From Flaveria trinervia (taxonomy: Eukaryota; Streptophyta; Magnoliopsida; Asterales; Asteraceae), in NCBI GenBank assembly GCA_025506515.1, contig CM046444.1:75477624-75541623 (forward strand): a stretch of DNA of 64,000 bases, in the 5' to 3' direction. Positions 30,017 to 40,673 of this stretch are shown here, piece by piece. Under the pieces are notes generated by a model that did not search any database, was not told the DNA's origin, and saw only the letters and a program-made list of their open reading frames with translations. Both the position numbers and the translations under genes were made by a program. Position 1 is the stretch's first letter. Every line of letters begins with the position of its first letter.

Positions 30017-31461
30017 TGTGACATCCGGTAATTTTCCGTTACCAAACTCCGTTAGTTTCGTTAGGTCTTGCATACACGTGTCGTGGGCACACATTAGTTG
30101 TCCTTGAATGTTGGTGACTTAATAATAATTTATGATAAACAATAATAATCTAATTAATAATGTTGATTATTAGTTGTGATTATGTGGTTCATGAATTTAT
30201 AGAATTTTAAATGATTTTTTATAAATTTTACGTGATAACGTGACAATGTGTAATATATATATTTCGGTGTGTTGTGACTCATTGTAAATGTTTAGGATTA
30301 TATCATTGGTCATTAATACTTGTGTTTAGTAGTTAAAAACTATTTAAAAAGTATTAGAAAGATTAGTTTTTATAGAATATAATTAAAGGGGTTATTGTAA
30401 ATAAGTTTTTAATCAAATATTACCATAATAACCCAACCCTAGCCTCCCAAACACCATTTGTGGCTGAAACCCCCACCCCCACCCTCATTCTTGCGAAATT
30501 GATCCATAACACACATAAACAAGTCAATTTTGGTTGATTCCAAGTGTTACAAGTTGTTTTACAAGTCCAATTCTTGATTCTACACAATTAAAGGTATGTT
30601 TTGTCATGTTGTCCATAGATTTTGATTCAAGATGAACCGTATTCCAAAATTGATGATGATTATAAGAAATTGATGATTGTTTCATGTTAATATATTGTTA
30701 TTTAGGTTGTATGAATGTTGAATGATGTTGATTATGCAAGAAATCTTGGGTTTGATCATCTAGTTCATACATTGCCATAAGAGGAAACTTTTTGTTCTTG
30801 GAATTCATGATTTGATGATGCTAAGATGTTAGATGTAATGCTTAGATGTTAGATTAATTGAATTGTGGAAGAAAATCCATGAAATTGAGATGTTAATCAT
30901 GACTTACTAAAAGTAGAAACTTTTGGGAATAATGTTTAGGAATTTGGATGTTTTGGAGATGATAACATGTTAGAATGAATGTTATGAACTTGATTAGGTA
31001 TAATATTGATGAAATTATCATGGATTGGATGCTAGAACACTTTCGGGTGTTACTTTCCCAAAAGGGAAACATTATTTTTGTAGAACTTTGGATGTGATGA
31101 ATTGGGCATGCTTGTGATGTTAAGATCATGTAAGAATGATTGTGGATGATGTTTGTTAAGATAGAATGTGTAATTGAGTTGTTATGGATGTTTGGTTGAT
31201 CATGTAGGAAGTATAGGTTTTGGGTACATGATAATGGATTATGGTTACTGATTAAGAGATCATGTTTGGGATTGAAACAAATGTCAATGTGTATGTTGGT
31301 TGGAATGAACTAAATGAATGCATGTGATTATGATTGTCATACACACGTGCGAATCTGAGGTCCCTACTTAGTAGGATTGGCATGGTTTAGGATGTGAAGT
31401 CGTAAGTGGCTTCACATGGCATGTGGTGCATGATTAGTCTTCGCGTATGAATTATTTGTTG

Positions 31462-31505
<44 letters not shown>

Positions 31506-31531
31506 TATATATATTATATATATATATATAT

Positions 31532-31563
<32 letters not shown>

Positions 31564-31794
31564 ATATATATTATATATATATATATATATATAATATATA
31601 TATATTAAGCATAACGATTGTTGAGATTCACATAATGTATGATGATCTAATGTGGCATGATGACTTAGGTCGAACCTAGGATGATAATATGATATACATG
31701 GAAAAATTGCTTGATACTCTTGTATGTTAAGCTATCATATATGATTAAACTATATTTCAACTAATATGTCACCAACGGGTCAAACGGTCACTAT
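30017..31794 (+). repeat. 3' LTR of element G, truncated
   Basis: Begins TGTGACATCCGG like the F LTR. It aligns by eye to F LTR positions 45545 to about 47345 and then ends inside GGGTCAAACGGTCA at the E junction, so the last ~950 bp are missing. Confidence 0.85.
31467..31606. repeat. (TA)n microsatellite in the G LTR
   Basis: About 140 bp of TA repeats with scattered TT or AA interruptions. Absent from the F LTRs at the matching place, so it expanded in this copy. Confidence 0.95.
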
Positions 31795-32224
31795 CTGAAA
31801 AAGTAACTAATTTGCAAGAGTGTCCAGTTGAATACCATAATCCTAGAGATTGTGTACCTTGCAAATATCTAAAGATTCTCTTGACTGCAATCAAATGAGA
31901 CTCTTTAGAAGCAGCCTGAAATCTAGCACAGACACAAGTAGCAAACATGATATCTGGTCTAGAAGCTATTCAGTACATCAAGGACCCAATCATACATCTG
32001 TAAAGTGTTTCATCAACAGCTTTACCTTTCTGATCCGCATCCAGTTGTGTGGTGTTGCACATGGGAGTAGAACAGGGCTTACAATTTTGTAAATCAAACT
32101 TATTCAAAAGATCTTTTGTATATTTGGACTGATGAATAAAGGTGCCATCAGCCTTTTGTTTGATTTGCAATCCTAGAAAGAACTGTAATTCTCCCATTGC
32201 CCTCATTTCAAACCTCTTTTTCAT
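31795..32224 (-). pseudogene. pol: E RT C-terminus and start of RNase H
   Basis: Frame 32224-31970 holds MGELQFFLGLQIKQ, the RT connection region, up to CMIGSLMY. Weakly preserved sequence follows to 31795, ending at the first RNase H aspartate region. The rest of RNase H is absent. Confidence 0.85.
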
Positions 32225-32946
32225 TAATTTGGTAAATCATCACACAACTGGGGATCAGAGGATGCAAAAATGATATCATTAACATAAATTTGAACAAGTA
32301 GCTTATGCTGATCCACCTTCTTAATAAACAAAGTTTTATCTATGGAGCCTCTAGTGAAATTATTCTTGAGAAGAAAAGTGGAGAGTGTCTCATACCAGGC
32401 TCTAAGAGCTTGTTTCAACCCATAAAGAGCCTTATCAAGTTTATACACCCATTCAGGATGTTTATTATCCTCAAAACCTGGTGGTTGACACACATAAACT
32501 TCTTCTTTTATTTTGCCATATAAAAATGCCCTTTTGACATCCATTTGAAAAACTTTGAGATGGTGGAATGCAGCATAGGCTAAGAACAATCTAATTGCCT
32601 CTAGTCTAGCTACAGGGGCAAAGGTTTCATCATAATCAATACCTTCTTCTTGTGAGAATCCCTGTACAACCAGTCTAGCCTTGTTCTTAACAATAAGCCC
32701 ATTTTCATCAGTTTTATTCCTAAACACCCATTTAGTGCCTATTGCACACTTACCTGGGGGTAGAGGAACCAGTTCCCACACTTGCTGTTTCTTGAACTGA
32801 AGTAGCTCAAGCTGCATAGCTTCAACCCATCCATTGTCTCTTAAAGCAACATGATAGTTCTTTGGCTCTAGCTGACTGATGAAGAGCATAGAAGCAGAAG
32901 TTAGACAATTGACTTCTTGTTGAAACTCCAGCATTGATATCACCAA
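32224..32946 (-). pseudogene. pol: E reverse transcriptase
   Basis: A 240-codon open frame with nearly the whole RT: NYHVALRDNGWVEAM, IGTKWVFRNK, GIDYDETFAPVARLEAIR, DVKRAFLYGKIKEEVYV, LYGLKQA. The active site near 32270-32285 is YVND instead of YVDD, a loss of one catalytic aspartate, so it is probably inactive even though open. The frame is lost after LCDD at 32224. It preserves the ~120 bp that C has lost. Confidence 0.9.
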
Positions 32947-33570
32947 TGATTTGAGACATTGGGTGATTTTTCAGCTCTTGATAAACAATGATATCTGTGC
33001 AAGTGTTTGTAGAACCTTCAACAGCAGTAGATGTTGATACAGACTCTTGAAACCAAGAATTTGATGGTAACTGAAAAGATGTAGAGGAATTAGAGATCTC
33101 ATCAGCATTTGTTGTGGATGGAACTGCTGAAGCTACAGGAACATCAAGTTTAGCAGACTCAGGCAGTTGGTCACTAAACTTGAATAGGTGAGTATTGATA
33201 TTATCATCATCATCATCAATATCACCAGGTGGAAGACATGCTGCAGAAGATGATTTATCCACATGGTCTGCAACAACTGGAGGTTGAGAAGGAACATATT
33301 GCAGCATGTCCAATCAAACAACTCCATAGGGTTTTGTGGAATCTTGTCCATTGGAGATTCATTAAACTTCACATGCAAAGTCTCTTCAACTATCATTGTT
33401 CTGCAGTTGAAGACTCTGTATGCTTTGCAAGTAGATGAATAACCAACAAAATACCCTGCATCCACCTTAGGATCAAATTTTTGGAATTGATCCTTTGTGT
33501 TGAGAATAAAACAGGGACACCCAATGCTCTGAAAAATGAAATTAGAGGAGCCAGTGATGTAGAACTTCAT
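32822..33570 (-). pseudogene. pol: E post-integrase linker
   Basis: Overlapping frames 33570-33133 (AGYFVGYSSTCKAYRVFNC, copia post-integrase module) and 33313-32822 (Asp/Ser/Pro-rich linker DIDDDDDNINTHLFKFSDQ). A one-base frame change near 33310 separates them. This hinge joins integrase to RT. Confidence 0.8.
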
Positions 33571-34031
33571 ATGGAGTCTTCATCAACCTCTGATTTACTA
33601 AGGCTCTATTCTGCACATAGCAAGCTGTGTTAACAGCTTCAGCCCAAAAGGTCAGTGGCAAACCAGAGTCAGCCAACATAGACCTTGCTTCTTCAATTAG
33701 GGTCCTGTTCTTTCTCTCCACTACTCCATTTTTTTTTGGAGTCCTTGGGATGCTAAACTGCCTTTTGATTCCCTTTGAAGATAAAATTCATCAAGTGTAT
33801 GGTTTCTGAGTTCAGTTCATTGTCACTGCTTATACACTTGACTGAAAGGGAATACTGCTTCTCAACATACAACACAAAGTTGATAATCTTCTGAGCAACC
33901 TCATCCTTTGAATACAGAAAGAAAGTCCATACAAATCTGGAGTAATCATCCACAATTACCAGACAGTATTTCTTCTTTGCCATGCTCATCACTCTCACAG
34001 GACCAAATAGATCCATATGCAGTAATTGCAA
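33571..34031 (-). pseudogene. pol: E integrase core
   Basis: Frame 34031-33753 begins MQLLHMDLFGPVRVMSMAK (first catalytic Asp) and carries VDDYSRFVWTFF. Near 33820 the second acidic motif reads ISSDN and a frame change follows. The glutamate segment (PKKNGVVERKNRT-like) is at about 33740-33710 in another frame. Confidence 0.82.
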
Positions 34032-34146
34032 GCAGGCAGTGGACTTAGGCTGTTCAATAGGAGGGAATGAGACTTTGTGCTGTTTTCCTTTTAAACAAGC
34101 ATGCAGGTTTCATCAAAGTGGAACTCCTTTATTGGTAAGCCTCTCA

Positions 34147-34640
34147 CTAACTATTGTGGATCAGCTGATTCATGTTTTTGAAATTAACATGACCCAGCCT
34201 TCTATGCCATAGTTTAGATTCCTGAGGAGAGGCTTTGGAAAATAGGCAAGGATGGCCTCTGATATTTATTTTCTTGGAAAGATCTAAGGCATACACTCTT
34301 CCTGTCCTGTTGGCCCTCAGAAGAGTGTGATCATCCAACACCTTATCAATCAAATTCAGAACTTTGGATGACAGAATCCTGCAGTTCTGACTGGTGAAAA
34401 GAGCAACATGGCCTTTATCACACATTTGACTGACACTCAAGAGATTGTACTTGAGATTTTCCACATGGTTACATCATCAAACTTTATTTCTCCATTGGAG
34501 ACAAAGCCTTTTCCAATGATGTAACCCCTAGCATCATTGCCAAAAAACAAACCCCTTCTTTCCTTGAGAGTAGTCATGAAGAAGAGAGCTGTTCCCAGTC
34601 ATATGCATAGATCCCCCACTGTCTAAATACCACATGCTAC
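34147..34640 (-). pseudogene. pol: E protease and pre-integrase domain
   Basis: The protease motif WYLDSGGSMHMTGN is at about 34632-34590, intact at D-S-G. Frame 34464-34147 (ENLKYNLLSVSQMCDKGH to LWHRRLGHVNFKNM) is the start of the H-H-C-C pre-integrase domain. They are separated by a frame change near 34465. Confidence 0.8.
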
Positions 34641-34659
34641 TTTGGCATGTTGAAGAACC

Positions 34660-34684
34660 CTGCAATCATAAACAATTAGTTAGT
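34660..34684 (-). promoter_or_regulatory. 3'-splice-site-like sequence between gag and protease (E)
   Basis: Minus strand: ACTAACTAATTGTTTATGAT then TGCAG|G, preceded by the gag end VWVSKTN and a TAA that is itself part of the branch-point-like word. Same arrangement as C, D and H. Confidence 0.4.
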
Positions 34685-34783
34685 TTTTGAGACCCAAACA
34701 TTTTTGGTTTTGGGTCTATTCATATCAACAGATGGTAAACCAATAGACTTGCTATGAATAACAGCCTGAGGGGATGGAGATGG

Positions 34784-35101
34784 TCAAGAAGAAGATTCAT
34801 TTGGCATGGATTTTCTTCTCTGTGGTTTCAACACAAGAGCATCTAATTGGTTGACTCTCCCCAATAGATGTTGAACCATCATAACAAGTTGTGTCTGATT
34901 TTGTGATAAAGCCTTCAGCTCATCAGATACATTAGTGCTTGAGTTAGATGGTTTCCTGTGTTGTACCATCTCTCTTTGAGCAACCTCAGCTGTTGCCTGT
35001 TTAACCCCTTTCTTTGTGGATTTCCTTTTGGATTTTGGAGTTACAGGTTTTGATGTTGCTAGTACAAATTTGATTTCAAACTCAGTTTTCATTTTATCCA
35101 T
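34784..35101 (-). pseudogene. gag: E gag C-terminal region
   Basis: K/T/Q-rich segment (PVTPKSKRKSTKKGVKQA) with a helix DELKALSQNQTQLVMMVQHL. The second zinc knuckle (CEICGLFNHLTHDC-like) lies just upstream near 35190-35150 in another frame. Confidence 0.75.
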
Positions 35102-35259
35102 TTTCTCTTTAATGTTTTCATTATGTTTGAGTTTGGAGCCCTTTTTATACCAGCAATCATGAGTAAGATGATTGAATAAGCCACATATTTCACATGGCTT
35201 TTTCTTCGTCTTAAGTTGATCATCTACTGAAGAAGATGAAACTACTGAAGACTTGTTCT

Positions 35260-36681
35260 TCAGCAGTTTGCTATCAGTACTAGCAGTTTTCTTCCCTTTA
35301 GTACCTGCTTTCTTGATATCTTCTTCAGTAGTCTTCCCACCCTTACTACTTGCAGTTTTCTACCTTTAGTACATGCAATAGTTTGGGTTTGTCTTCCAGG
35401 TGTTATGAAATTCACTTTAGTACTTTCAGTACTTTGTAAAATACCACCTGGAGTGATCAACTTTTTGATCATGTGAGTGTCAGCATTTGAACCATCAACA
35501 TTATCTGATAGGTTCTGAGAGGACTTAATGCTGACTTCAACCTCTGATGGTGATGTATCAGATAGTAGATCACATGATGAAAAGGATTGGTTATTGCTTT
35601 CTCCATCAGATTCTACCTCAGCTCTGGGAGTAAAATCTGTAGGAGGAGCAGTGTGATTATAACCAATGCCAAACTTCACATTGGAAGCAGATTGCTTACT
35701 AAGAAGCATTTCAAAACCCTTGCATGAATTTACCCATCGATCACACTCTACGTGGGTAGTTGCAAGTGTTTCTTTGAGGTCTCTGTACTTCTCTAGAAGT
35801 ACCTCTTCCCTAGCCTTATCATCTGTGATTTGGCATTTAAGTTTGTGAATCTCATCATTCTTATCATTAAGCACAGACTCAAATTCAGCTTTTCTTTTGG
35901 AAATTGTTTGTTCTAGCTCAATGTTCTTGTTAATTAAAGCTACATTTGCTTCTCTAATAGATGCAAATGCGGCTATGCATGTTTGAGAACATAACTTGGC
36001 TTTTGCCTCAGAGGATACCTGTGATACCTGTGGTGTAGATGCATTAGAGGATGAAGTATCAGCAGACTCCAAAGCCATAAGAGCTAGATTTCGAAAAGGA
36101 CTATCACCACCATGTTGACCAGCACCAGAGAACAGTTGTTCATGACCAGACAAATCATCTGGCAAACTGCTCCAGTCAACAACTCCTAGGGTGAAAAAGC
36201 TGTGTTGTTGAGGTTGAGTTTGTTGATGAGATTGGGAAGGTTGAGGTTCACGTAATGCATTTGGTTGTTGTGCAATTGGAGCTTGAACCGGATTTGGCTG
36301 AGGCAAGTAATAACAGGGAAAAGGATATGACATTGGACCCTGGGGGACAAAGTATGCAGGAGATACAGGGTGTGATTGATGACCAGAACCAGTAGGATGT
36401 TGCCCTCTGTTTTGTAGACTAGTGCTGGGAAAAGTCACAAAGGGTGCAGAAGAGTTAGATCCAGTTGATCTACATTCTCTTGCAAAGTGTCCAAGCCTTT
36501 GGCATTTGTGACACCTCAACTTACTCTTGTCAAAACCAACTTTGGTTTTGCTAGAGAGTCCAGGAAATTTCCTGCCAGTTCTCTTGTAGAACTTCTGAGA
36601 TCTGATATTAACTAAGGCCATTTGGCTTAGAATTTCCATCTCTTCTAAATCATCATTAGCAATTCCCTTCAGATCATCCAT
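35260..36681 (-). pseudogene. gag: E gag middle, 473-codon open frame
   Basis: The longest uninterrupted frame in the window. Its first residues are DDLKGIANDDLEEMEILSQM, then FYKRTGRKFPG, the zinc knuckle CHKCQRLGHFAREC (residues ~57-70), a P/Q/S-rich linker, a coiled coil (INKNIELEQTISKRKAE, LEKYRDLKETL) and a D/S-rich end. The start codon is internal: it overlaps the preceding gag frame (37403-36669), a frame change near 36780 having split one gene. C carries the same region in three frames. Confidence 0.85.
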
Positions 36682-37433
36682 GATGAAGCATAGATTGGCA
36701 TTATTACTGCCAGAATGACTATCAATACCAACAAATGCATGATCAGAACTGTTTGAAGAGAAATCAATATGCTCATCATATTGCTTTGAGATGTAGCATA
36801 TTCTGACTCATGACCAACCAAGGCAGTGTTCCCTGGTACAAAGTCATCAGTGAGCTTTCCTGATGATGACAGTTTCCTTTTCTGCTCTATCTCTCTTTCG
36901 AATGTAAGTAGTTTCCCATGAAGTTGGGTGAGAGATAGGCTATCCAGATTTGCACTAGAGCGTAGGACAATAGTGTATGTGTCCCATCTCTCAGGCAATG
37001 ATCTGAGGAATCTGTTATTCATCTGGCTGTTGGTGTATTCCTGTTTCACCATTTTCAGCTCAGAGATCAGACAGGAAAAATGCTCAAACTGTTGAGTCAG
37101 TGTCTCACCCTTTCTATGAGAAAATGTCTCATATTGTTGTGCGAGAATTTCTCTGTTGTTTGCTAAGACCTCATCAGTCCCACCAAAATGTTCCTTCAGT
37201 GCATTCCAGAGGCCATGAGCAGTTTCATGATGCATAAGCCCTGAATAGATTTCATTAGGTAGTGCCGTGGCCAGAATTCCATGGGCTTTAGCATCAATCT
37301 CAAACAGTTTTCGATCTTCATCTGAGTATTGTTCCTTCTTCTTCAGAACCATTTGATTGGTTTCCGGATTGTTCACCATAGGCTTATGTAGTCCATGTTC
37401 CACAGATGTCCAACAACCTGAACTGTTCGATTA
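36669..37433 (-). pseudogene. gag: E gag capsid region, 5' truncated
   Basis: Frame 37403-36669 with ATALPNEIYSGLMHHETAHG, AQQYETFSHRKGETLTQQF, LRSLPERWDTYTIVL and LHGKLLTFEREIEQKRKL. The first ~35 residues of Gag known from C are missing at the F LTR junction (about 37433), together with leader, primer site and LTR. The frame is lost near 36780. Confidence 0.88.
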
Positions 37434-39563
37434 CACCTCTCTTCCCCTATCCTTTGCCATTTCGACCTAGAACAAGCATCAAAGCATCGATTTGGTTCGA
37501 TTACAAGGCATACAACATGTTAGAATCATCAATCGCAAGTTAACACACGTTTAAAGGTTAGATTTTTCATGTTTTTGTGAGTGTTCATGATGGCCGAACC
37601 TAAACTCGTGAATGGGAAGTGATGATTGTTTGATGAATGTATGATGATTTGTAGTTTTATGAATGTTAGGATACGTTGATCTTGCAAGAAATCGATGAAT
37701 TGACGTTGGTGTTCATAGGTTACTAAGAATAGTAACTTTATTTTGCATGTAATGTTGAATTATTGATGAATAGATGTTATGGATGTGTTCATGGTGATGA
37801 TTAGATGTTAGATTGTTGTTGTGATCATTGGGAATTCAAGAACACATGTTATAGTTCATACATTACAAAAGATAGTAACTTTTTAGGATATGAATTGATG
37901 AATTATGATGTTTGGATGTTGTTGATCATGCTTAGATGTTGATATGAACTTGAATTGGTATATTATTAATGAATTCATGAATGCATTGGATGTCTAATAG
38001 ATTTTGGGATGTGCTTTCCCAAAAGGGAAACTTTATTTGCACAAAGTTTGATGGATGATAGTTTGAACATGTTTGGGATGTTAGGAGCATGTTAGTAAGT
38101 TCATGGATGAGTTCTAATGTGATAGAACATGTTAAATTAGTTGTATGGGATGTTTGGATATTCATGGGTGATGTTTGGACTTTGATGATCATGTATGATG
38201 TTGATGTTGACTAGTGGTTAGGACATCATGTTTGGGACTGGAAATTAATTGTTGTGATGTTGTTGAATGCAATGTACATGGCTAATGAATATGATTATGA
38301 TCATCATACACGCGTGCGAATCTGAGGCCCCTACTTAGTAGGATTGGCAGGGTTTAGGATGTGAAGTCGGGAGTGGCTTCACATGGCATGTGGTGAGTGG
38401 TTGATCTTTGTGTGACATGTTAGTTGTGTTATAACTAGTGGATATGTTAAGGTTCTAGATTCGCATGACTTGTATAATACTTGGTTGTATGATGATCTAG
38501 TGATACACGTGGATAATATAACATACATATGATCTATTTGAATGTTAACTATGTATGATATATGTCTATGATTACTTGAATGGTTTACAACACATAAAGT
38601 CACCAATGGGTCAAACGGGTCAACTGGGTCAAACATGTCTGTTTTTCTGAAATCTTGAGTCCTTGGTTGTAGTGTACTTAGGGTTTCACATGTTCTCTAT
38701 TTACACGTACTCACGTACTTATATGATCTAGGTAACCACTGAAGGTTGTCTGTCCATTCTGTTTGTCAAGTAGAACTCTAAGTGTCTATTACGCGTATCA
38801 GGTGAGTTCATGTCCCACTCTTTATTTTATCTCTTTTGGGGGAGATAGCATACTGGTAAATGACCAACGCTTTATATATTCAAGTTGTGTATAATATTAT
38901 ACAGTGTTGATATCATGGAAAAGTCCTCACACTTTCGAATTGTTAATATTGAATAGCAGGGAAATTTGGGTAGTACTACTGGGTCTGACGAGCCCCACCT
39001 GTGTGACTCGAGGTCAACGGGTGGAATTTGTCCTATTGAACATTGTCACGACCTGTTAAGTCGTGACAGGAGGCAACAACGTAACACAGTCAGCTTCAGT
39101 TGCGAAATCACTATGAAATAATACTTATTATTAATGGACTAGCTATCTGTTACAATGCACTACTTTTATCTATGTTGTTAAACTGTTTATGTTTGATTAT
39201 GACTCTTGAACTCTCCAACCATTGTGTTGACATTTTAGTATGCTATTCTCAGGTCATTAGCTTGCTTGCCATAGGAGCACTACATGGTACACTTGCATTC
39301 TAAAACTCGGTCTCCAAGATATTTTTTAGTATTTGAATGAATAATGTTTACTCTTTTGGGTTGGCACATGTTTTGCCATAGTTACACTTTTATTTCTTTG
39401 GGTGTTTTTCAAAACGCTTCCGCATAGTTTAAAGTTTATGATTTGGTTGATATTATTTTTAATAGAGGCATATAGAGTTGTTCTGAGTAACTATTGACTG
39501 TGATCCTGGTTTGTTCACACGCCTCGCGGTAAAAATCCGCACGTGGATTTTGGGGGAGTGACA
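37434..39563 (+). repeat. 5' LTR of element F, truncated
   Basis: Matches the 3' LTR from 45988 to 48293 with few differences. The first ~445 bp are replaced by E. A ~185-bp segment of the 3' LTR (about 46157-46345) is missing here at 37617. Ends GGGGAGTGACA at 39563. Confidence 0.88.
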
Positions 39564-39566
39564 GAT

Positions 39567-39578
39567 TGGTATCATAGC
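39567..39578 (+). promoter_or_regulatory. Primer-binding site of element F (iMet tRNA, one mismatch)
   Basis: TGGTATCATAGC, three bases after the LTR; the usual G at position 9 is T. G has the standard sequence. Confidence 0.85.
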
Positions 39579-39702
39579 AATTGGTTATAGGGAACTAGGT
39601 TGCATACACACTAGACTATAAACGCACAAAGTTAATTAGTTACCTGTGCCTTATTCTCATCTACTGTATACTCATTGGCATACACGTCACACTCTCTGCA
39701 GC

Positions 39703-40400
39703 ATGGCATCGTTATCGAGAGCTTCGAGTAAGCGACCTGAATCACCTTCATGATCTAAATCCCCACCTCCCGCACCTGTACCTGACAATGGATTCGATTG
39801 GCCCCGACTGGCTTATCCTCGAGAGGAGATTGACCCAGGATCAACCTTGTGTATTGTTGAAGCGTGACCATCCACGAGACTGGAGTTTCTATCCTAGATT
39901 CGTTGATAATATCATGTTTAGGGAGCGCGTACCTGTCCCGAGGCCTAGGACTAGGAACAATGCTGACCAACCAATGCCTTCACTCCCGGACGGTGCAGTC
40001 CAACGAGCAACTGATTGCTGCACTGGTGGCTGCACTGGACACTAAGCAGCATCGAGTCAGGCGGCTCACGGGTTATGTCTATACACTGCAGCGAGAGGTG
40101 TACAAACTGAGACATCAACTGGATGAACTCGAGGAACAACACGGGAAGACCGTAAACGGGTGTCATCATATGCAAGATGGTCTCATCGCACTCCGAGGGC
40201 GCGTGACTACTCGTGAACAGTGGGACGCCGTAGCCGATAATTGGATTGCCATTTTAGAAGCTCAACTAGCGGCACTTCAGATTGCTATAGCTCCTGCTCC
40301 TGCAGCAGACCCTGAGGATGAGGATCCCGAGGAGGGACCCGAGGAGGAGGAACCGGTGGAGATGGAGGATGACAGTGATGGGTCAGATGTTGTCGATTGA
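39703..40400 (+). pseudogene. F extra ORF upstream of gag (coiled-coil, acidic tail)
   Basis: An ATG at 39703 (MASLSRASSKRPESPS, then a TGA) starts a reading that continues in shifted frames 39788-40045 and 39864-40400. The well-preserved last part has a long helix with heptad character (HRVRRLTGYVYTLQREVYKL, RHQLDELEEQHGK), TREQWDAVADNWIAILEAQL and a very acidic tail (PEDEDPEEGPEEEEPVEMED). G retains a diverged copy at 25510-25750, which supports a real gene. Function unknown; it is followed by 270 bp without ORF before gag. Confidence 0.6.
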
Positions 40401-40673
40401 TTTTCTTTATATGACTTAGACTACGTAGTGTTTTTCTTTTTGAAACCTACGTGGGAAGGGTTGTTTCCCCACACAAACGACAAACTCAAATTTTGACATT
40501 GATAAATACAATGTGACTCATTTACAATTTATTTACTTTGGTTATTATTTTTGTTATGAATGTTGTGGTTGTGATGATTCATTATTTCTTTTATTTACTT
40601 TTTACTGTGCTTCAATGAGATAAATGTGTTTGATGTTACTTATTATTGTATTTGTGAATGTAAAGTGAAAAGA
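40401..40673 (+). other. F spacer between the extra ORF and gag
   Basis: AT-rich, no ORF. It contains a T-rich run and a long TTATTT-rich tract before the gag ATG. Could be a leader or an intron; nothing decides this from sequence alone. Confidence 0.5.

Larger units (their letters stand above)
6566..31794 (+). mobile_element. Element G: degenerate Ty3/gypsy chromovirus, host of A and D
   Basis: Parts visible: 5' LTR remainder (6566-8116), primer site and leader (8117-8616), a large interruption by D (8617-25438), a decayed gag-pol (25439-29850), duplicated purine-tract region, and a truncated 3' LTR (30017-31794). Pol order is protease-RT-RNase H-integrase with a chromodomain-like C-terminus, typical of plant chromoviruses; the ~2.7-kb LTR length of the related element F fits the Tekay/Del group. 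Dozens of in-frame stops and lost catalytic residues show an old copy. Confidence 0.85.
31795..37433 (-). mobile_element. Element E: LTR-less fragment of the C-family copia element
   Basis: Minus strand, from the N-terminal part of gag (right edge, about 37433) to the first RNase H active-site region (left edge, about 31795). No LTR, primer site or purine tract. Closely similar to C but less broken. The left edge abuts the G 3' LTR and the right edge abuts the F 5' LTR in mid-LTR, so both ends were cut by rearrangement. Confidence 0.85.
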
